Positions 53,489 through 62,643 of a stretch of 64,000 nt of DNA are shown one piece after another (position 1 is the stretch's first letter; each line of letters begins with the position of its first letter). Where the stretch lies: contig NZ_CP151803.1 in assembly GCF_038446955.1 (NCBI RefSeq), positions 992,001-1,056,000 of the forward strand. Direction: 5' to 3'. The notes under the pieces are model-generated. The model ran no database searches and was not told where the DNA came from. It worked only from the letters and a program-made list of their open reading frames with translations. The DNA comes from Pedobacter sp. FW305-3-2-15-E-R2A2. Lineage in GTDB: Bacteria > Bacteroidota > Bacteroidia > Sphingobacteriales > Sphingobacteriaceae. Position numbers and translations under genes: made by a program.

Positions 53489-53513
53489 TCGTGTAATTGC
53501 GGTTTTTGCTGCT

Positions 53514-53521
53514 TATTTTTG
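53514..53521 (+). promoter_or_regulatory. Candidate -7 element TATTTTTG of the ferredoxin gene
   Basis: Full match to TAnnTTTG, 10 bases before the ferredoxin start codon; very short leader predicted. Confidence 0.5.
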
Positions 53522-53531
53522 AGACCTAATT

Positions 53532-53864
53532 ATGAGTATTTTTAAATTAAAGATAAATTTTGAAGAGCAGGGTAAAGAATCAATAGAACTTCCAATAGCT
53601 GGAGGGGAATCGGTTCTTGATGTATGCCATGATCACGGAATAGAATTACAACACAACTGCGGGGGAGTATGCGGTTGTAGTACTTGTCATGTATATGTGA
53701 CTAAAGGAATGGACGATATTCAGGAAATTTCCGATAAGGAAGAAGACTTTATTGACCGCGCAGTTCGCCCGAGGATTACCTCCAGACTGGGTTGCCAGTG
53801 TGTAGTGATTAGCGGAGATATCGAAGTAACCATCCCGGATCAATCCGAGTTTTTAGGCCATTAA
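53532..53864 (+). CDS. [2Fe-2S] ferredoxin of ISC type
   Basis: This 110-residue ferredoxin has cysteine ligands in HNCGGVCGCSTC and a fourth in LGCQC. It resembles the adrenodoxin/ISC-type ferredoxin that gives electrons for cluster synthesis on IscU. iscX follows 17 bases later, which supports this role. Confidence 0.9.
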   Translation: MSIFKLKINFEEQGKESIELPIAGGESVLDVCHDHGIELQHNCGGVCGCSTCHVYVTKGMDDIQEISDKEEDFIDRAVRPRITSRLGCQCVVISGDIEVTIPDQSEFLGH

Positions 53865-53880
53865 TTAACAAACAAACAAT

Positions 53881-54123
53881 ATGCAAGATAAATTTGCTTT
53901 ACCAATTTATTGGAACGACCACGAGGATATCGCTCAGGAGTTATATGAGAAATTTGGGGACGAATTCAATGAAGCCAAAATATACCGTATCAGGTTTACG
54001 GAATTATTAGAATGGGTGCTAAGCCTGCCTAATTTTAAAGGAACCAAGGAAGAAAGTACAGAAGGCCACCTGGAGCAAATTCAGTCTGCCTGGGTTTACG
54101 AATGGAGAGATAACCAAGACTAG
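53881..54123 (+). CDS. iscX: Fe-S assembly protein IscX
   Basis: This small acidic protein of 80 residues matches IscX (YWNDHEDIAQELYEKF; VYEWRDNQ end). It binds IscS and may deliver or sense iron during Fe-S cluster assembly. It follows the ferredoxin gene closely; a KdsC-like phosphatase gene begins 5 bases after it. Confidence 0.92.
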   Translation: MQDKFALPIYWNDHEDIAQELYEKFGDEFNEAKIYRIRFTELLEWVLSLPNFKGTKEESTEGHLEQIQSAWVYEWRDNQD

Positions 54124-54128
54124 ACCTG

Positions 54129-54656
54129 ATGTTTCTGCAAAAACTTAAAGAGATCACGACATTAATATTCGATGTAGATGGGGTATTAACCAATGGTGAT
54201 ATCTTGGCCTCAGATTCGGGGGAGTTTTTGCGGACATTTAATATTAAAGATGGTTATGCCCTTCAGCTGGCGGTGAAACGTGGATTCCAGGTTTGCATCA
54301 TCTCCGGCGGAAAAGGTCAGGCCATGCAAAAACGCTTTGAAGGTTTGGGCATTAAGGCCATCTTTCTGGGCGTTTCTGATAAAGTACAGGTCTTCCATCA
54401 ATACCTGGAGAAAACCCAGACGGAGGCAAGTCAGGTACTATACATGGGAGATGACATCCCTGATCTTAAAGTCATGAAACTGGTGGGGCTCCCTACCTGT
54501 CCGGCAGATGCTGTTCCGGAAATTAAAGCCATTTCTCAATATATTTCCCCTTATACCGGTGGTAAAACTGCAGTAAGGGACATTATCGAAAAAGTACTTC
54601 GGGTACAGGAGCAATGGTTTGATGAGCATCCTTCTGCCGCAGATTCAGGTAAATAA
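54129..54656 (+). CDS. kdsC: KDO-8-phosphate phosphatase (KdsC-like HAD)
   Basis: This 175-residue HAD-family enzyme has motif I DVDGVLTNG (residues 15-23), motif II in ISGGK, and the late motif YMGDDIPDL. It removes phosphate from 3-deoxy-manno-octulosonate-8-phosphate in lipopolysaccharide synthesis. No other KDO genes are adjacent. Confidence 0.88.
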   Translation: MFLQKLKEITTLIFDVDGVLTNGDILASDSGEFLRTFNIKDGYALQLAVKRGFQVCIISGGKGQAMQKRFEGLGIKAIFLGVSDKVQVFHQYLEKTQTEASQVLYMGDDIPDLKVMKLVGLPTCPADAVPEIKAISQYISPYTGGKTAVRDIIEKVLRVQEQWFDEHPSAADSGK

Positions 54657-54764
54657 TATGATTTTATTTTGTAACACGCATGTTACTTTTTAGGGGTTAA
54701 ACTAAATTACTTCCGGCTCCTCTAATCTTTAAAAACAATAGAACCGGTTTAATATTAGAATCCT

Positions 54765-55169
54765 ATGAAAAAATTATTGATGATTTGCGGACTGTTATTC
54801 AGTGTAATTACATTCGCACAAGCTCAGCAAGATGGCGGCCGTAAAATGAGGACCCCTGAAGAAAGAGCGCAAAAGAATGCGGAAGGCCTGACCAAGAGGT
54901 TAGGATTGAATGAGGATCAGAAAACGAAAGCTACGGCTATCTTTCTGGAACAAGCCAATGCGGTAAATAAAGCGCGTGAAGCTGGCTCAGATGATAAAGA
55001 AGCAAGAAGAGCTCAAATGCAGAAACTGACTGAGGAAACTGATGCCAAGATTAATGCATTGCTAACTGAAGATCAGAAAAAAACTTACGAAACCTGGAAA
55101 GCAGAACGTAAAGATAAAATGAAAAGAGGGGGGAGAGGCGATGGCCAGAAACCCGCAGGAGACCAATAA
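54765..55169 (+). CDS. Spy/CpxP-like periplasmic helical protein
   Basis: 134 residues with a signal peptide (ending FAQAQQ) and a charged, helical mature part with the pattern RLGLNEDQKTKATAIFLEQ, then LTEDQKKTYETWKAERK and a basic Gly-rich tail. It looks like the small DUF4890/Spy-like proteins of Bacteroidota. Chaperone-like function is possible but unproven. Confidence 0.7.
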   Translation: MKKLLMICGLLFSVITFAQAQQDGGRKMRTPEERAQKNAEGLTKRLGLNEDQKTKATAIFLEQANAVNKAREAGSDDKEARRAQMQKLTEETDAKINALLTEDQKKTYETWKAERKDKMKRGGRGDGQKPAGDQ

Positions 55170-55184
55170 AAATCAATTAATACA

Positions 55185-55220
55185 AATAACAGGGCGGCCT
55201 TTGGCCGCTTTTGTTATTTT
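55185..55220 (+). terminator. Intrinsic terminator before maf
   Basis: A GC-rich 6-bp stem (GCGGCC, 55194-55199; GGCCGC, 55203-55208), extended by A/T pairs, is followed by T's. The -7 box of maf overlaps its tail. Confidence 0.75.
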
Positions 55221-55222
55221 TG
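55215..55222 (+). promoter_or_regulatory. Candidate -7 element TATTTTTG of maf
   Basis: Full consensus match, 15 bases before the ATG at 55238. It supports that ATG over an upstream in-frame TTG at 55211. Confidence 0.5.
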
Positions 55223-55237
55223 TGCAAAAATTCATCT

Positions 55238-55819
55238 ATGTATCAGCAAAGACTTCCGATTATCCTGGCCTCCAAATCTCCACGCAGACAAGAATTGTTA
55301 AGCGCCATGAACCTTGATTTTAAAGTCGTGTTAAAAGAAGTGGACGAGAGTTATCCAGAGGAGCTTCTTCCGGCTGAAATTGCGGTGTACATTGCCGAAA
55401 AGAAAGCCAAAGCATTTGATGAAGACAACAAAGGAGCAATCATTATTACCGCAGATACGATTGTGGCCTATAACGGAGAGATTCTGGGTAAACCGGAAGA
55501 CGCACATCATGCCACAGAAATGCTGACCAAGCTATCAGGCACCAACCATCAGGTGTATACTGGCGTAAGTTTAACACATAATGGTAAAATGCGTTCCTTC
55601 TATGATACGACAGAGGTTTTTTTCAATACCTTAAGCCCTGAACAGATCAGTTATTACATTACGAACTATAAACCGATGGATAAAGCAGGGGCTTATGGAA
55701 TTCAGGACTGGATTGGCCTGATCGCAGTGCAAAAAATAATTGGTTCTTATACCAATGTCATGGGGTTGCCTACAGAAAAGCTCTATAAGGCTTTGGCAGA
55801 CCAGAGCTGGATGGTTTAA
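55238..55819 (+). CDS. maf: Maf-like nucleoside triphosphate pyrophosphatase
   Basis: This 193-residue house-cleaning pyrophosphatase begins with SKSPRR (about residues 11-16) and has ITADTIVAYNG and the VMGLP motif. It hydrolyses non-canonical dTTP/UTP-type nucleotides. Its 3' end overlaps that of the convergent exopolyphosphatase gene by 4 bases. Confidence 0.93.
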   Translation: MYQQRLPIILASKSPRRQELLSAMNLDFKVVLKEVDESYPEELLPAEIAVYIAEKKAKAFDEDNKGAIIITADTIVAYNGEILGKPEDAHHATEMLTKLSGTNHQVYTGVSLTHNGKMRSFYDTTEVFFNTLSPEQISYYITNYKPMDKAGAYGIQDWIGLIAVQKIIGSYTNVMGLPTEKLYKALADQSWMV

Positions 55820-56721
55820 TCTTGCAGGTCAGCCAGTACGCCCATCTTGAGATCATAAGTAGATAAACTGAGTTGTTCAATGTTTCCTGCAGAGAGGATA
55901 TAATCTGTCAGGATAGCAGCCATGACAATCATGTCTACCCTTAACCGGATGAGCCCTGGCATCTTTTCCCTTTCTTCATGACTGGACGCAATAAAGGTTG
56001 CCGATAAGGCTTTATAGGCAGGAATGCCGATCGGATAGTGTTTGGTCTCTTTCAGATTTAACTCCGGATATAACATGCCCGTAAAAGTCTCAAAAGCGCC
56101 CGCTGAGCCAATCAAATGTTTTGGGCGGTACAAGTTCAGTACTTCCTTTAAATCGCTTAATTCCGTATCTAAATGACGTATAACCGCAGTTTGATCAGTT
56201 GTGGTAATGGGATCAGAATGAAAGAAAGCCTGCATTAAACGTGCAGCGCCTATGTTGTAACTTTTCTTCCAGAGGAGTGCTTCTTTATCGCAAATGATGA
56301 ACTCGGTACTGCCTCCTCCGATATCCATTATTAAGGAGGTCTGGTCAACGACTCCTGTAGCCCTGACTCCTTTAAAGATGTATTCCGCTTCCTCATCACC
56401 GCTGATCACCTCAATATCAATCCCTGCATAATTTTTAGCGGCTTTAATGAAGCTGTTTCCGTTTTCCGCACTTCGGATGGCAGAAGTTGCGGTGGCTTTG
56501 ACGAGTTCAACCTCATGTTCTTTAATGAGCAGGCTGAACTTTTCCAAAGCCAGGAGGCCTCTTTCAAAGGCCTCCTGGATAATGAAATTGTCATTGATCT
56601 TACCTTCCCCAAGTCTTACGGGAAGGTTTGTTTTATAGCAAATACTGATGTCATTCGCTGTAAGTTCAGCAATGATCAGGTGGAAAGTGTTCGTTCCAAG
56701 GTCAATAACAGCAACCTTCAT
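55816..56721 (-). CDS. Ppx/GppA-type phosphatase (exopolyphosphatase)
   Basis: This 301-residue enzyme has the ASKHA-fold nucleotide and phosphate motifs IDLGTNTFHL (about 6-15) and LIMDIGGGSTEFII. It hydrolyses polyphosphate or the pentaphosphate of pppGpp. Single-domain, short form. It follows the ABC permease gene by 5 bases and is likely co-transcribed with the ABC pair. Confidence 0.9.
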   Translation of the reverse strand: MKVAVIDLGTNTFHLIIAELTANDISICYKTNLPVRLGEGKINDNFIIQEAFERGLLALEKFSLLIKEHEVELVKATATSAIRSAENGNSFIKAAKNYAGIDIEVISGDEEAEYIFKGVRATGVVDQTSLIMDIGGGSTEFIICDKEALLWKKSYNIGAARLMQAFFHSDPITTTDQTAVIRHLDTELSDLKEVLNLYRPKHLIGSAGAFETFTGMLYPELNLKETKHYPIGIPAYKALSATFIASSHEEREKMPGLIRLRVDMIVMAAILTDYILSAGNIEQLSLSTYDLKMGVLADLQD

Positions 56722-56726
56722 TCGGG

Positions 56727-58061
56727 TTAATTTTTATAGGTAAACCATTTAATCATTTCTTTCAGACTTGTTTTTTTACCGTACATCAGGATACCAACCC
56801 TGTATATTCTTGAGGCCAGCCAAACCGTACCAATAAATCCGATTACAAGGATCAGCATAGATAATGCCAATTGCCAGTCAGGAACGCCATAAGGTAACCG
56901 GACTACCATCGCAATAGGAGAGGTAAATGGAATCATGGACAACCAAAAAGCAATCGGGCCATATGGATCGTTGGTCACTACGCTTAAAGAAAGGGCGTAG
57001 CCGACCAGTAAAGGCATCATCACCGGCATCATAAACTGCTGGGTCTCTGTTTCCGAATCTACCGCAGAACCAATTGCTGCATAGAGGGCGCTGTAAAATA
57101 AATATCCGCCGATAAAGAAAAATATAAATACAAGGATGATTTTCGTCAGGTCTAAACTGGCCAGACTTTTCTGCATGGCCAATACCGGACTGTCTACAGG
57201 ACTATTTGCGACAGGAGAGATGCTGGTTCCGTCTTTGGCTTTTATGGCCACTGAGGTGCTTTGCGCGATGGCATCCTTACCAACAAAAGCGCTGACGGCC
57301 AGAGTGGAGATGGAAGCGGTAAGTACGATCCAGAGTACAAACTGTGTTAGTCCCACCAGGGCGATTCCAATGATTTTACCCATCATCAGCTGGAAAGGCT
57401 TTACCGAAGAGATCATTACTTCGATGATTCTGCTCGTTTTCTCTTCAATGACACCACGCATTACCTGTATGCCGTATAAAAGAATGAACATAAACATGAA
57501 TATCCCGGCCGCTGTTCCAATAATGGTGCTGGCACCAGCACTGGAATCTTCTTCTTTTCCCGTCTCACCGATCTTTTTAGTGTCAATATTCACATCAGTT
57601 TTTAAGCCATCCAGGTCGGTCTGAGAAATGCCTGATGCTTTTAATTTCTGCGTGCGGATCAGTTCTTCGATATCTCCTGATACGCGGTTGCTGAGGGAAA
57701 GTCCGGCTTGCTTACTGCCGATCAATTGTATTCCCTTAGGGGAACTGATGTCGAATTCCGGGAGGTAAAGAATATAATCGTATTTGGTTGTCTTTAAAGA
57801 GGACTTCATTGCCTCCAGCGATTCATTGACATAGGTGTATCCTATATTTTTAGTCGGCTGGAGTTTCTCCGTTAAAGATTTGTTGTTGTTGACTACGGCG
57901 ACTTTATTAAAGGTTCCCTTTACTCCCTGAATGGAAAAGTAAATGATCAGCCCATAAAAACCGGCAACGATCAGCGGTGTAATTAAAGTCATGATGATGA
58001 ACGACTTCTTTTTTACCCTGGATAAGTATTCTCTTTGTATGATGAGTAAGATTTTGTTCAT
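56727..58061 (-). CDS. ABC-2 type transporter permease (NatB-like)
   Basis: 444 residues with one N-terminal membrane segment, a periplasmic region, and five or more membrane segments after about residue 190. It overlaps the ATP-binding gene by 4 bases. The pair resembles NatA/NatB sodium or drug exporters. No peptidase domain is present, so it is not the expected exporter for the GG-leader peptides. Confidence 0.86.
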   Translation of the reverse strand: MNKILLIIQREYLSRVKKKSFIIMTLITPLIVAGFYGLIIYFSIQGVKGTFNKVAVVNNNKSLTEKLQPTKNIGYTYVNESLEAMKSSLKTTKYDYILYLPEFDISSPKGIQLIGSKQAGLSLSNRVSGDIEELIRTQKLKASGISQTDLDGLKTDVNIDTKKIGETGKEEDSSAGASTIIGTAAGIFMFMFILLYGIQVMRGVIEEKTSRIIEVMISSVKPFQLMMGKIIGIALVGLTQFVLWIVLTASISTLAVSAFVGKDAIAQSTSVAIKAKDGTSISPVANSPVDSPVLAMQKSLASLDLTKIILVFIFFFIGGYLFYSALYAAIGSAVDSETETQQFMMPVMMPLLVGYALSLSVVTNDPYGPIAFWLSMIPFTSPIAMVVRLPYGVPDWQLALSMLILVIGFIGTVWLASRIYRVGILMYGKKTSLKEMIKWFTYKN

Positions 58062-58972
58062 GGCTTTTGGTCTGTTTGGGTTACTTTTTGAATGAAAATA
58101 TCGTTCATGGTAGGGATTACTTCATCCAGGCGATTGATGGATACGTGTGGAAGTAATGCCGATAAGACCTGATTGGCGTTTTGCTGTTCCCGGATCTTGA
58201 TCTTCAGCATGGTTTTTCCGTTTACAGTTTCTGCCTGTAACACTTCGAAGAGCTGTTGTGAATGTTCGGTATTATAGTCGCCTTCATATTCCAGCCAAAA
58301 GGTATTGTTGCGGTATTGTTCCCTGATTTCCTTCACGGGACCGTCCAGGATTTTCTTGGAACGGTGGATGAGGGCAATGTTGTCACACAGTTCTTCCACC
58401 GACTCCATTCTATGTGTCGAGAAGATGAAGGTAGCACCTGCTTTATTTAATTCCAGAATTTCATTTTTTATGATGTCTGCATTTACCGGATCGAAACCAG
58501 AGAAAGGCTCATCGAGGATAATGAGTTCAGGTTGATGCAGTACAGTAGCCACAAACTGGACTTTTTGCTGCATTCCTTTACTGAGGTCTTCGACTTTTTT
58601 CTTCCACCAATCAGCCATTTCCAGTTTTTCAAACCAAAACCGGATTCTTTTGGTGGCCTCGGCGGTACTTAACCCCTTCAGTTTGGCCAGGTACAGGACC
58701 TGTTCGCCAATTTCCATTTTTTTGTATAAGCCTCTTTCTTCGGGCAAATAGCCAATTTGAGAGATGTGGTCTACATTGAGCCGTTCTCCATTGAACAATA
58801 CCTCGCCACTATCAGGAGCAGTGATTTGGGTGATGATCCTGATCAGGGAAGTCTTTCCAGCACCATTAGGCCCCAGAAGCCCGAAGATTTTGCCTTTTTC
58901 TACCTGCAGACTGACATCATCCAATGCACGGTGGTTCGCGTATTGTTTAACAATATTCTTGATTATAAGCAT
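58058..58972 (-). CDS. ABC transporter ATP-binding protein (NatA-like)
   Basis: 304 residues with Walker A GPNGAGKTS (about 35-43), signature LSKGMQQKVQF and Walker B LIILDEP. The C-terminal 80 residues form an extra domain seen in NatA-like ATPases. First gene of the ABC-permease-Ppx unit. Confidence 0.9.
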   Translation of the reverse strand: MLIIKNIVKQYANHRALDDVSLQVEKGKIFGLLGPNGAGKTSLIRIITQITAPDSGEVLFNGERLNVDHISQIGYLPEERGLYKKMEIGEQVLYLAKLKGLSTAEATKRIRFWFEKLEMADWWKKKVEDLSKGMQQKVQFVATVLHQPELIILDEPFSGFDPVNADIIKNEILELNKAGATFIFSTHRMESVEELCDNIALIHRSKKILDGPVKEIREQYRNNTFWLEYEGDYNTEHSQQLFEVLQAETVNGKTMLKIKIREQQNANQVLSALLPHVSINRLDEVIPTMNDIFIQKVTQTDQKP

Positions 58973-59041
58973 TTATTAGTTTTATTAGTCATTTAATTAG
59001 TATCGTTTTGTGATGAAATGTTACAAAAAAGACCAATAAAA

Positions 59042-59081
59042 AAGGGGCTGTATCATTTTTTTTAAAATGATACAGCCCCTT
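59042..59081 (-). terminator. Intrinsic terminator of the grpE-dnaJ operon
   Basis: An 18-bp stem (59042-59059 with 59064-59081) followed by T's on the minus strand, 22 bases after the dnaJ stop. Confidence 0.85.
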
Positions 59082-59102
59082 CTCTGTTTCAGGAGTAGAT
59101 GT

Positions 59103-60278
59103 TTACTCGAAATATTCTTTCATCTTCTCAAAGAAGCTTTTGTCATTCTTTCCTGGCTGAGGTTTGAAATTCGGTGACTCCCTCAATTTCTCCAACATGC
59201 TTCTTTCTTCCGAGCTCAATGCTTTTGGCGTCCAGATATTGATGTGGATGATCTGATCACCACGGTGATAAGAATTGATTTCAGGAAGGCCTTTACCTTT
59301 CAAACGCAACAATTTGCCACTTTGGGTACCTGGTTCGATTTTGATTTTCGCTTTCCCATCGATGGTAGGTACTTCTGCGCTATAACCCAAAGCTGCATCG
59401 ATAATAGATACATGAAGGTCATAAACCACATTGTTTCCTTCGCGTTTCAGGGTTTCGTGGGCTACTTCTTCGATCAGAATGATCAGATCTCCCGGGATAC
59501 CTCCGTTAGGGGCTGCATTACCTTTTCCGCTCATGCTCAGTTGCATGCCATCACTTACACCCGCAGGGATGTTGATGGTAATGGTTTCTTCACCGCGAAC
59601 GATGCCTTCACCATGACAAGAAGTACATTTAGAGGTAATTTGTGAACCACTTCCATTACAGGTAGGGCAGGTCGCTGTGGTTTGCATCTGGCCCAATATG
59701 GTATTGGTGACCCTGCGTACCGCTCCGCTTCCCCCGCAAGTCTGACAGGTGCTTACCGAATTACGGTCTTTAGCACCTGATCCATCACAGGTTTTACAGG
59801 TAATCTGTTTGTTTACTTTAATTTTCTTTTCTGTGCCGTTAGCAATCTCTTCCAGGGTAAGTTTTACCTTGATGCGCAGGTTTGTGCCTTTTGCCACACG
59901 TCTGCCACCACCACGAGATTGCTGTCCGCCGCCGCCAAAGAAGCTATCAAATGGACTGCCGCCGCCGCCACCAAAGATATCGCCAAACTGGCTGAAGATA
60001 TCTTCCATGTTCATGCCGCCGCCGCCATAACCGCCGCCGTTACCTGAAGCACCACCAACACCGGCATGTCCATAATGGTCATAACGTTGTTTCTTCTCCG
60101 GATTACTTAAAATCTCGTAAGCCTCTGCTGCTTCCTTAAACTTATCCTCAGCCGTCTTGTCATTCGGATTTTTATCCGGGTGAAACTTGATGGCCAGTTT
60201 GCGATAAGCCTTCTTTATCTCTTCGGCGGATGAACTCTTGGATACACCAAGCACATCATAATAATCTCTTTTGCTCAT
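59103..60278 (-). CDS. dnaJ: Chaperone protein DnaJ
   Basis: 391 residues: J domain (1-70) with HPD at 33-35 (FHPDKN), Gly/Phe-rich linker, four zinc-binding CxxCxG motifs ([32 protein letters not shown]) and the C-terminal substrate domains. It stimulates DnaK ATPase. It is 6 bases downstream of grpE; dnaK itself is not in the window. Confidence 0.97.
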   Translation of the reverse strand: MSKRDYYDVLGVSKSSSAEEIKKAYRKLAIKFHPDKNPNDKTAEDKFKEAAEAYEILSNPEKKQRYDHYGHAGVGGASGNGGGYGGGGMNMEDIFSQFGDIFGGGGGSPFDSFFGGGGQQSRGGGRRVAKGTNLRIKVKLTLEEIANGTEKKIKVNKQITCKTCDGSGAKDRNSVSTCQTCGGSGAVRRVTNTILGQMQTTATCPTCNGSGSQITSKCTSCHGEGIVRGEETITINIPAGVSDGMQLSMSGKGNAAPNGGIPGDLIILIEEVAHETLKREGNNVVYDLHVSIIDAALGYSAEVPTIDGKAKIKIEPGTQSGKLLRLKGKGLPEINSYHRGDQIIHINIWTPKALSSEERSMLEKLRESPNFKPQPGKNDKSFFEKMKEYFE

Positions 60279-60284
60279 AAAATA

Positions 60285-60866
60285 TTAACTACCTACAACG
60301 ACTTTGGCAAAGCGTATCACCTTGTCGTTTAAAGTGTATCCTTTTTCTAATTCGTCTATCACTTTCCCTTTCATTTCCTCATTCGGAGCAGGGATTTTTG
60401 TTATTGCTTCATGAAGGTCTGTATCAAAAGGAGTGCTGATGCTTTCCATTTCTTTCAGGCCTTTCTGTCCTAATACGCTTTTTAATTTATGGTGAACCAA
60501 AGCAATACCTTCGCGGATTGGATTAATATCCGTTGCTCCGTCCATTGCCTTATTGGCGCGGTCAAAATCATCCAATACCGGAAGCATAGAAATGATCACG
60601 TCTTTACCTGCAGTTTGTAAAAGTTCTACGCGTTCTTTTTGAGTACGACGTTTATAATTGTCAAACTCTGCAAACAGGCGCAGGTATTTATCATTTAAAG
60701 CTGCAACTTCTTGTTGTAATTTTTCCTCAACGGAGATTTCAGGTTGAACTTCTTCAGTTAAAGCGGCATCTGCACTTTCTTCGGCTTGCTCGCTGGTTAC
60801 CTGCTCATCAGCAGTATTTTCCACAATAGGATCTTCGATGTCGTTTTTTTTCTTCTTGCTAAACAT
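60285..60866 (-). CDS. grpE: Nucleotide exchange factor GrpE
   Basis: 193 residues: an acidic low-complexity N-terminus, a long coiled coil (about 50-110) and the GrpE beta domain with the end KGYTLNDKVIRFAKVVV. It releases ADP from DnaK. Forms an operon with dnaJ. Confidence 0.96.
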   Translation of the reverse strand: MFSKKKKNDIEDPIVENTADEQVTSEQAEESADAALTEEVQPEISVEEKLQQEVAALNDKYLRLFAEFDNYKRRTQKERVELLQTAGKDVIISMLPVLDDFDRANKAMDGATDINPIREGIALVHHKLKSVLGQKGLKEMESISTPFDTDLHEAITKIPAPNEEMKGKVIDELEKGYTLNDKVIRFAKVVVGS

Positions 60867-60910
60867 GGTATAGTAGAATTTTTGGATCTGAACTCAAAAG
60901 GTTTGCCAAT

Positions 60911-60966
60911 AAAAAATATCAGCCATGCTGTCAGCTTTAAATGGGAAAGACTGACCAGAATGGCTG
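60911..60966 (-). terminator. Terminator after ftsE
   Basis: CAGCCAT (60920-60926) pairs with ATGGCTG (60960-60966) around an inner GTCAG/CTGAC stem, and a T-run (60911-60916) follows on the minus strand. Confidence 0.65.
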
Positions 60967-60995
60967 ATTAAGAATATTTTTGTCAGGATAAAGAC

Positions 60996-61679
60996 TTACA
61001 CGATCTGTGCATCCTCATGCACAATACCGCCCTCGCACTTGATAATTCTGGATGGGAAAGTGCGGATAATATGGTAGTCGTGGGTTGCCATTAGCACAGC
61101 TGTGCCACTCTGACTGATTTGTTTTAATAACATTACAATTTCTTCGGAAGTGTCCGGGTCCAGGTTTCCTGTAGGCTCATCCGCAAGGATGATCTCCGGA
61201 TTGTTCAGTAAAGCACGGGCAATTACCACACGTTGCTGCTCTCCACCGGAAAGCTCATGAGGCATTTTTCTGATTTTTGACCTGAGGCCGACTTTCTCCA
61301 ATACATCTTTAATACGTTCCTGGATTAAAGCTGCATCTTTCCATCCTGTAGCTTTCAATACAAACTCCAGATTTTTCTCTACGGTTCTATCGGATAGCAA
61401 TTGAAAATCCTGAAACACGATGCCCAGTTTTCTTCGCAGATAAGGAACATCTTTTATCGCCAGATTTTTTAAATCAAAGCCTGCAATCTGTCCGTCGCCG
61501 TTTCCAATATGCAGGTCTCCGTAAATGATCTTAAGTAAACTACTTTTACCAGATCCCGTCTGACCGATTAGAAAAACAAACTCTCCTTTATCCACATTCA
61601 GATTTACATTAGATAAGACCAGGTGCTTTTGCTGGAATACATCTACTTTCTTTAAATTTATAACTGCGTTTTCTGCCAT
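60996..61679 (-). CDS. ftsE: Cell division ATP-binding protein FtsE
   Basis: This 227-residue ABC ATPase has Walker [10 protein letters not shown], signature [16 protein letters not shown] and Walker [12 protein letters not shown]. It matches FtsE, which pairs with FtsX to control cell-wall hydrolases at the division site. ftsX is not adjacent here. It lies 2 bases downstream of a small conserved gene. Confidence 0.85.
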   Translation of the reverse strand: MAENAVINLKKVDVFQQKHLVLSNVNLNVDKGEFVFLIGQTGSGKSSLLKIIYGDLHIGNGDGQIAGFDLKNLAIKDVPYLRRKLGIVFQDFQLLSDRTVEKNLEFVLKATGWKDAALIQERIKDVLEKVGLRSKIRKMPHELSGGEQQRVVIARALLNNPEIILADEPTGNLDPDTSEEIVMLLKQISQSGTAVLMATHDYHIIRTFPSRIIKCEGGIVHEDAQIV

Positions 61680-61681
61680 GT

Positions 61682-61885
61682 TTAAATATCTAATTTAGCA
61701 ATTTGTCCGAAAGGCAAATCATTAACAAAACTCATTATATAGGGCAATTTATCACCTAAACCTAATTTATCCAGGGATTTATCAGGTCTATCGACCCTGA
61801 AATAGGCGAGTAAAGTGAACTTATCATCCCTCAACTGCACATAGTCAGGGATTTTGGCAATGCCTTTTACTTTGATTACATACAT
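61682..61885 (-). CDS. Small hypothetical protein upstream of ftsE
   Basis: 67 residues from the ATG at 61885; an in-frame TTG at 61894 lies inside the promoter box and is rejected. The protein is soluble and mixed alpha/beta (YVIKVKGIAKIPDYVQL; LLAYFRVDRPDKSL). I do not recognise the family; its position suggests an operon with ftsE. Confidence 0.7.
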   Translation of the reverse strand: MYVIKVKGIAKIPDYVQLRDDKFTLLAYFRVDRPDKSLDKLGLGDKLPYIMSFVNDLPFGQIAKLDI

Positions 61886-61891
61886 TTTGTT

Positions 61892-61899
61892 CAAAAATA
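61892..61899 (-). promoter_or_regulatory. Candidate -7 element TATTTTTG of the ftsE unit
   Basis: Minus-strand consensus match, 6 bases before the ATG at 61885; leaderless or nearly leaderless transcript predicted. Confidence 0.5.
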
Positions 61900-62643
61900 G
61901 TATTTCAAACTGAGAAATGAAGGGCTTTCCCGTATTTATCTAATTTCTACGCGGTTGGATTGAAGCGCTGGATTTTCTGCGTTGCTGTTCATCCCTTACT
62001 TATAAAGAAATGAAATAATGAGGATTCCGGGGATGATATGATTTGAATTGATTTTTGCGTGTTTTGGCCTGTTTCCAGGGCTATCAGTAAAGAGATTGGG
62101 TGATTTTCCCGGGGAATACACTTTGGGCACTGAGAAAATGATTTCCATCGATTTATGGAGTCAAACTTCGTTTTTTATAGAAAACAATCGTTTGTGTAAC
62201 ATTGGTGTGGTGTTTTTTTTGAATGGTATTTGCAGAATGCAGGTGTTATTTCTGTAGGATTTTTTTTTGCGATTTTTGATGGATGCTTTTCTTTTTGATT
62301 TATTGTAACTCCTCTCTTTACTGTGCCTATAGTGTTAATAATGACGTAATGCAAACGTTTGTGTTGTTAAATTTTGTTAAATGACGTTCGATTAACAATA
62401 AATTAGATGTTGAACCCGCTTCTAAAATATAACCAGCTATTCGACCAAATAGTTTTTTAGAGGAGGTTCTTAAGAAAATAACTAATTCAACTTAACCTAA
62501 ACCAAACCCCGTATGACTAAATTTAGACTCATCTAGTACCTGTTCGTTTGGACATGATGGCTTTATTAAAGCTATTCTTCCGTCTCAGACAAATCCTCCC
62601 TTTGTTATTGAACACAGCTTAATTTTTAATTAAACAAAAATTT
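61900..62643. other. 744-bp intergenic region before the SusC-like gene
   Basis: AT-rich with many T-runs. I see no tRNA, no gene and no full TAnnTTTG box. The stretch from about 62330 to 62640 presumably holds the promoter and a long untranslated leader of the SusC-like gene. Confidence 0.45.

Noticed and set aside
56727..58972. ABC pair as exporter of the GG-leader peptides
   Set aside because: The ATP-binding protein has no N-terminal C39 peptidase domain and the permease is of ABC-2 type; it lies 11 kb from the array in a unit with ppx.
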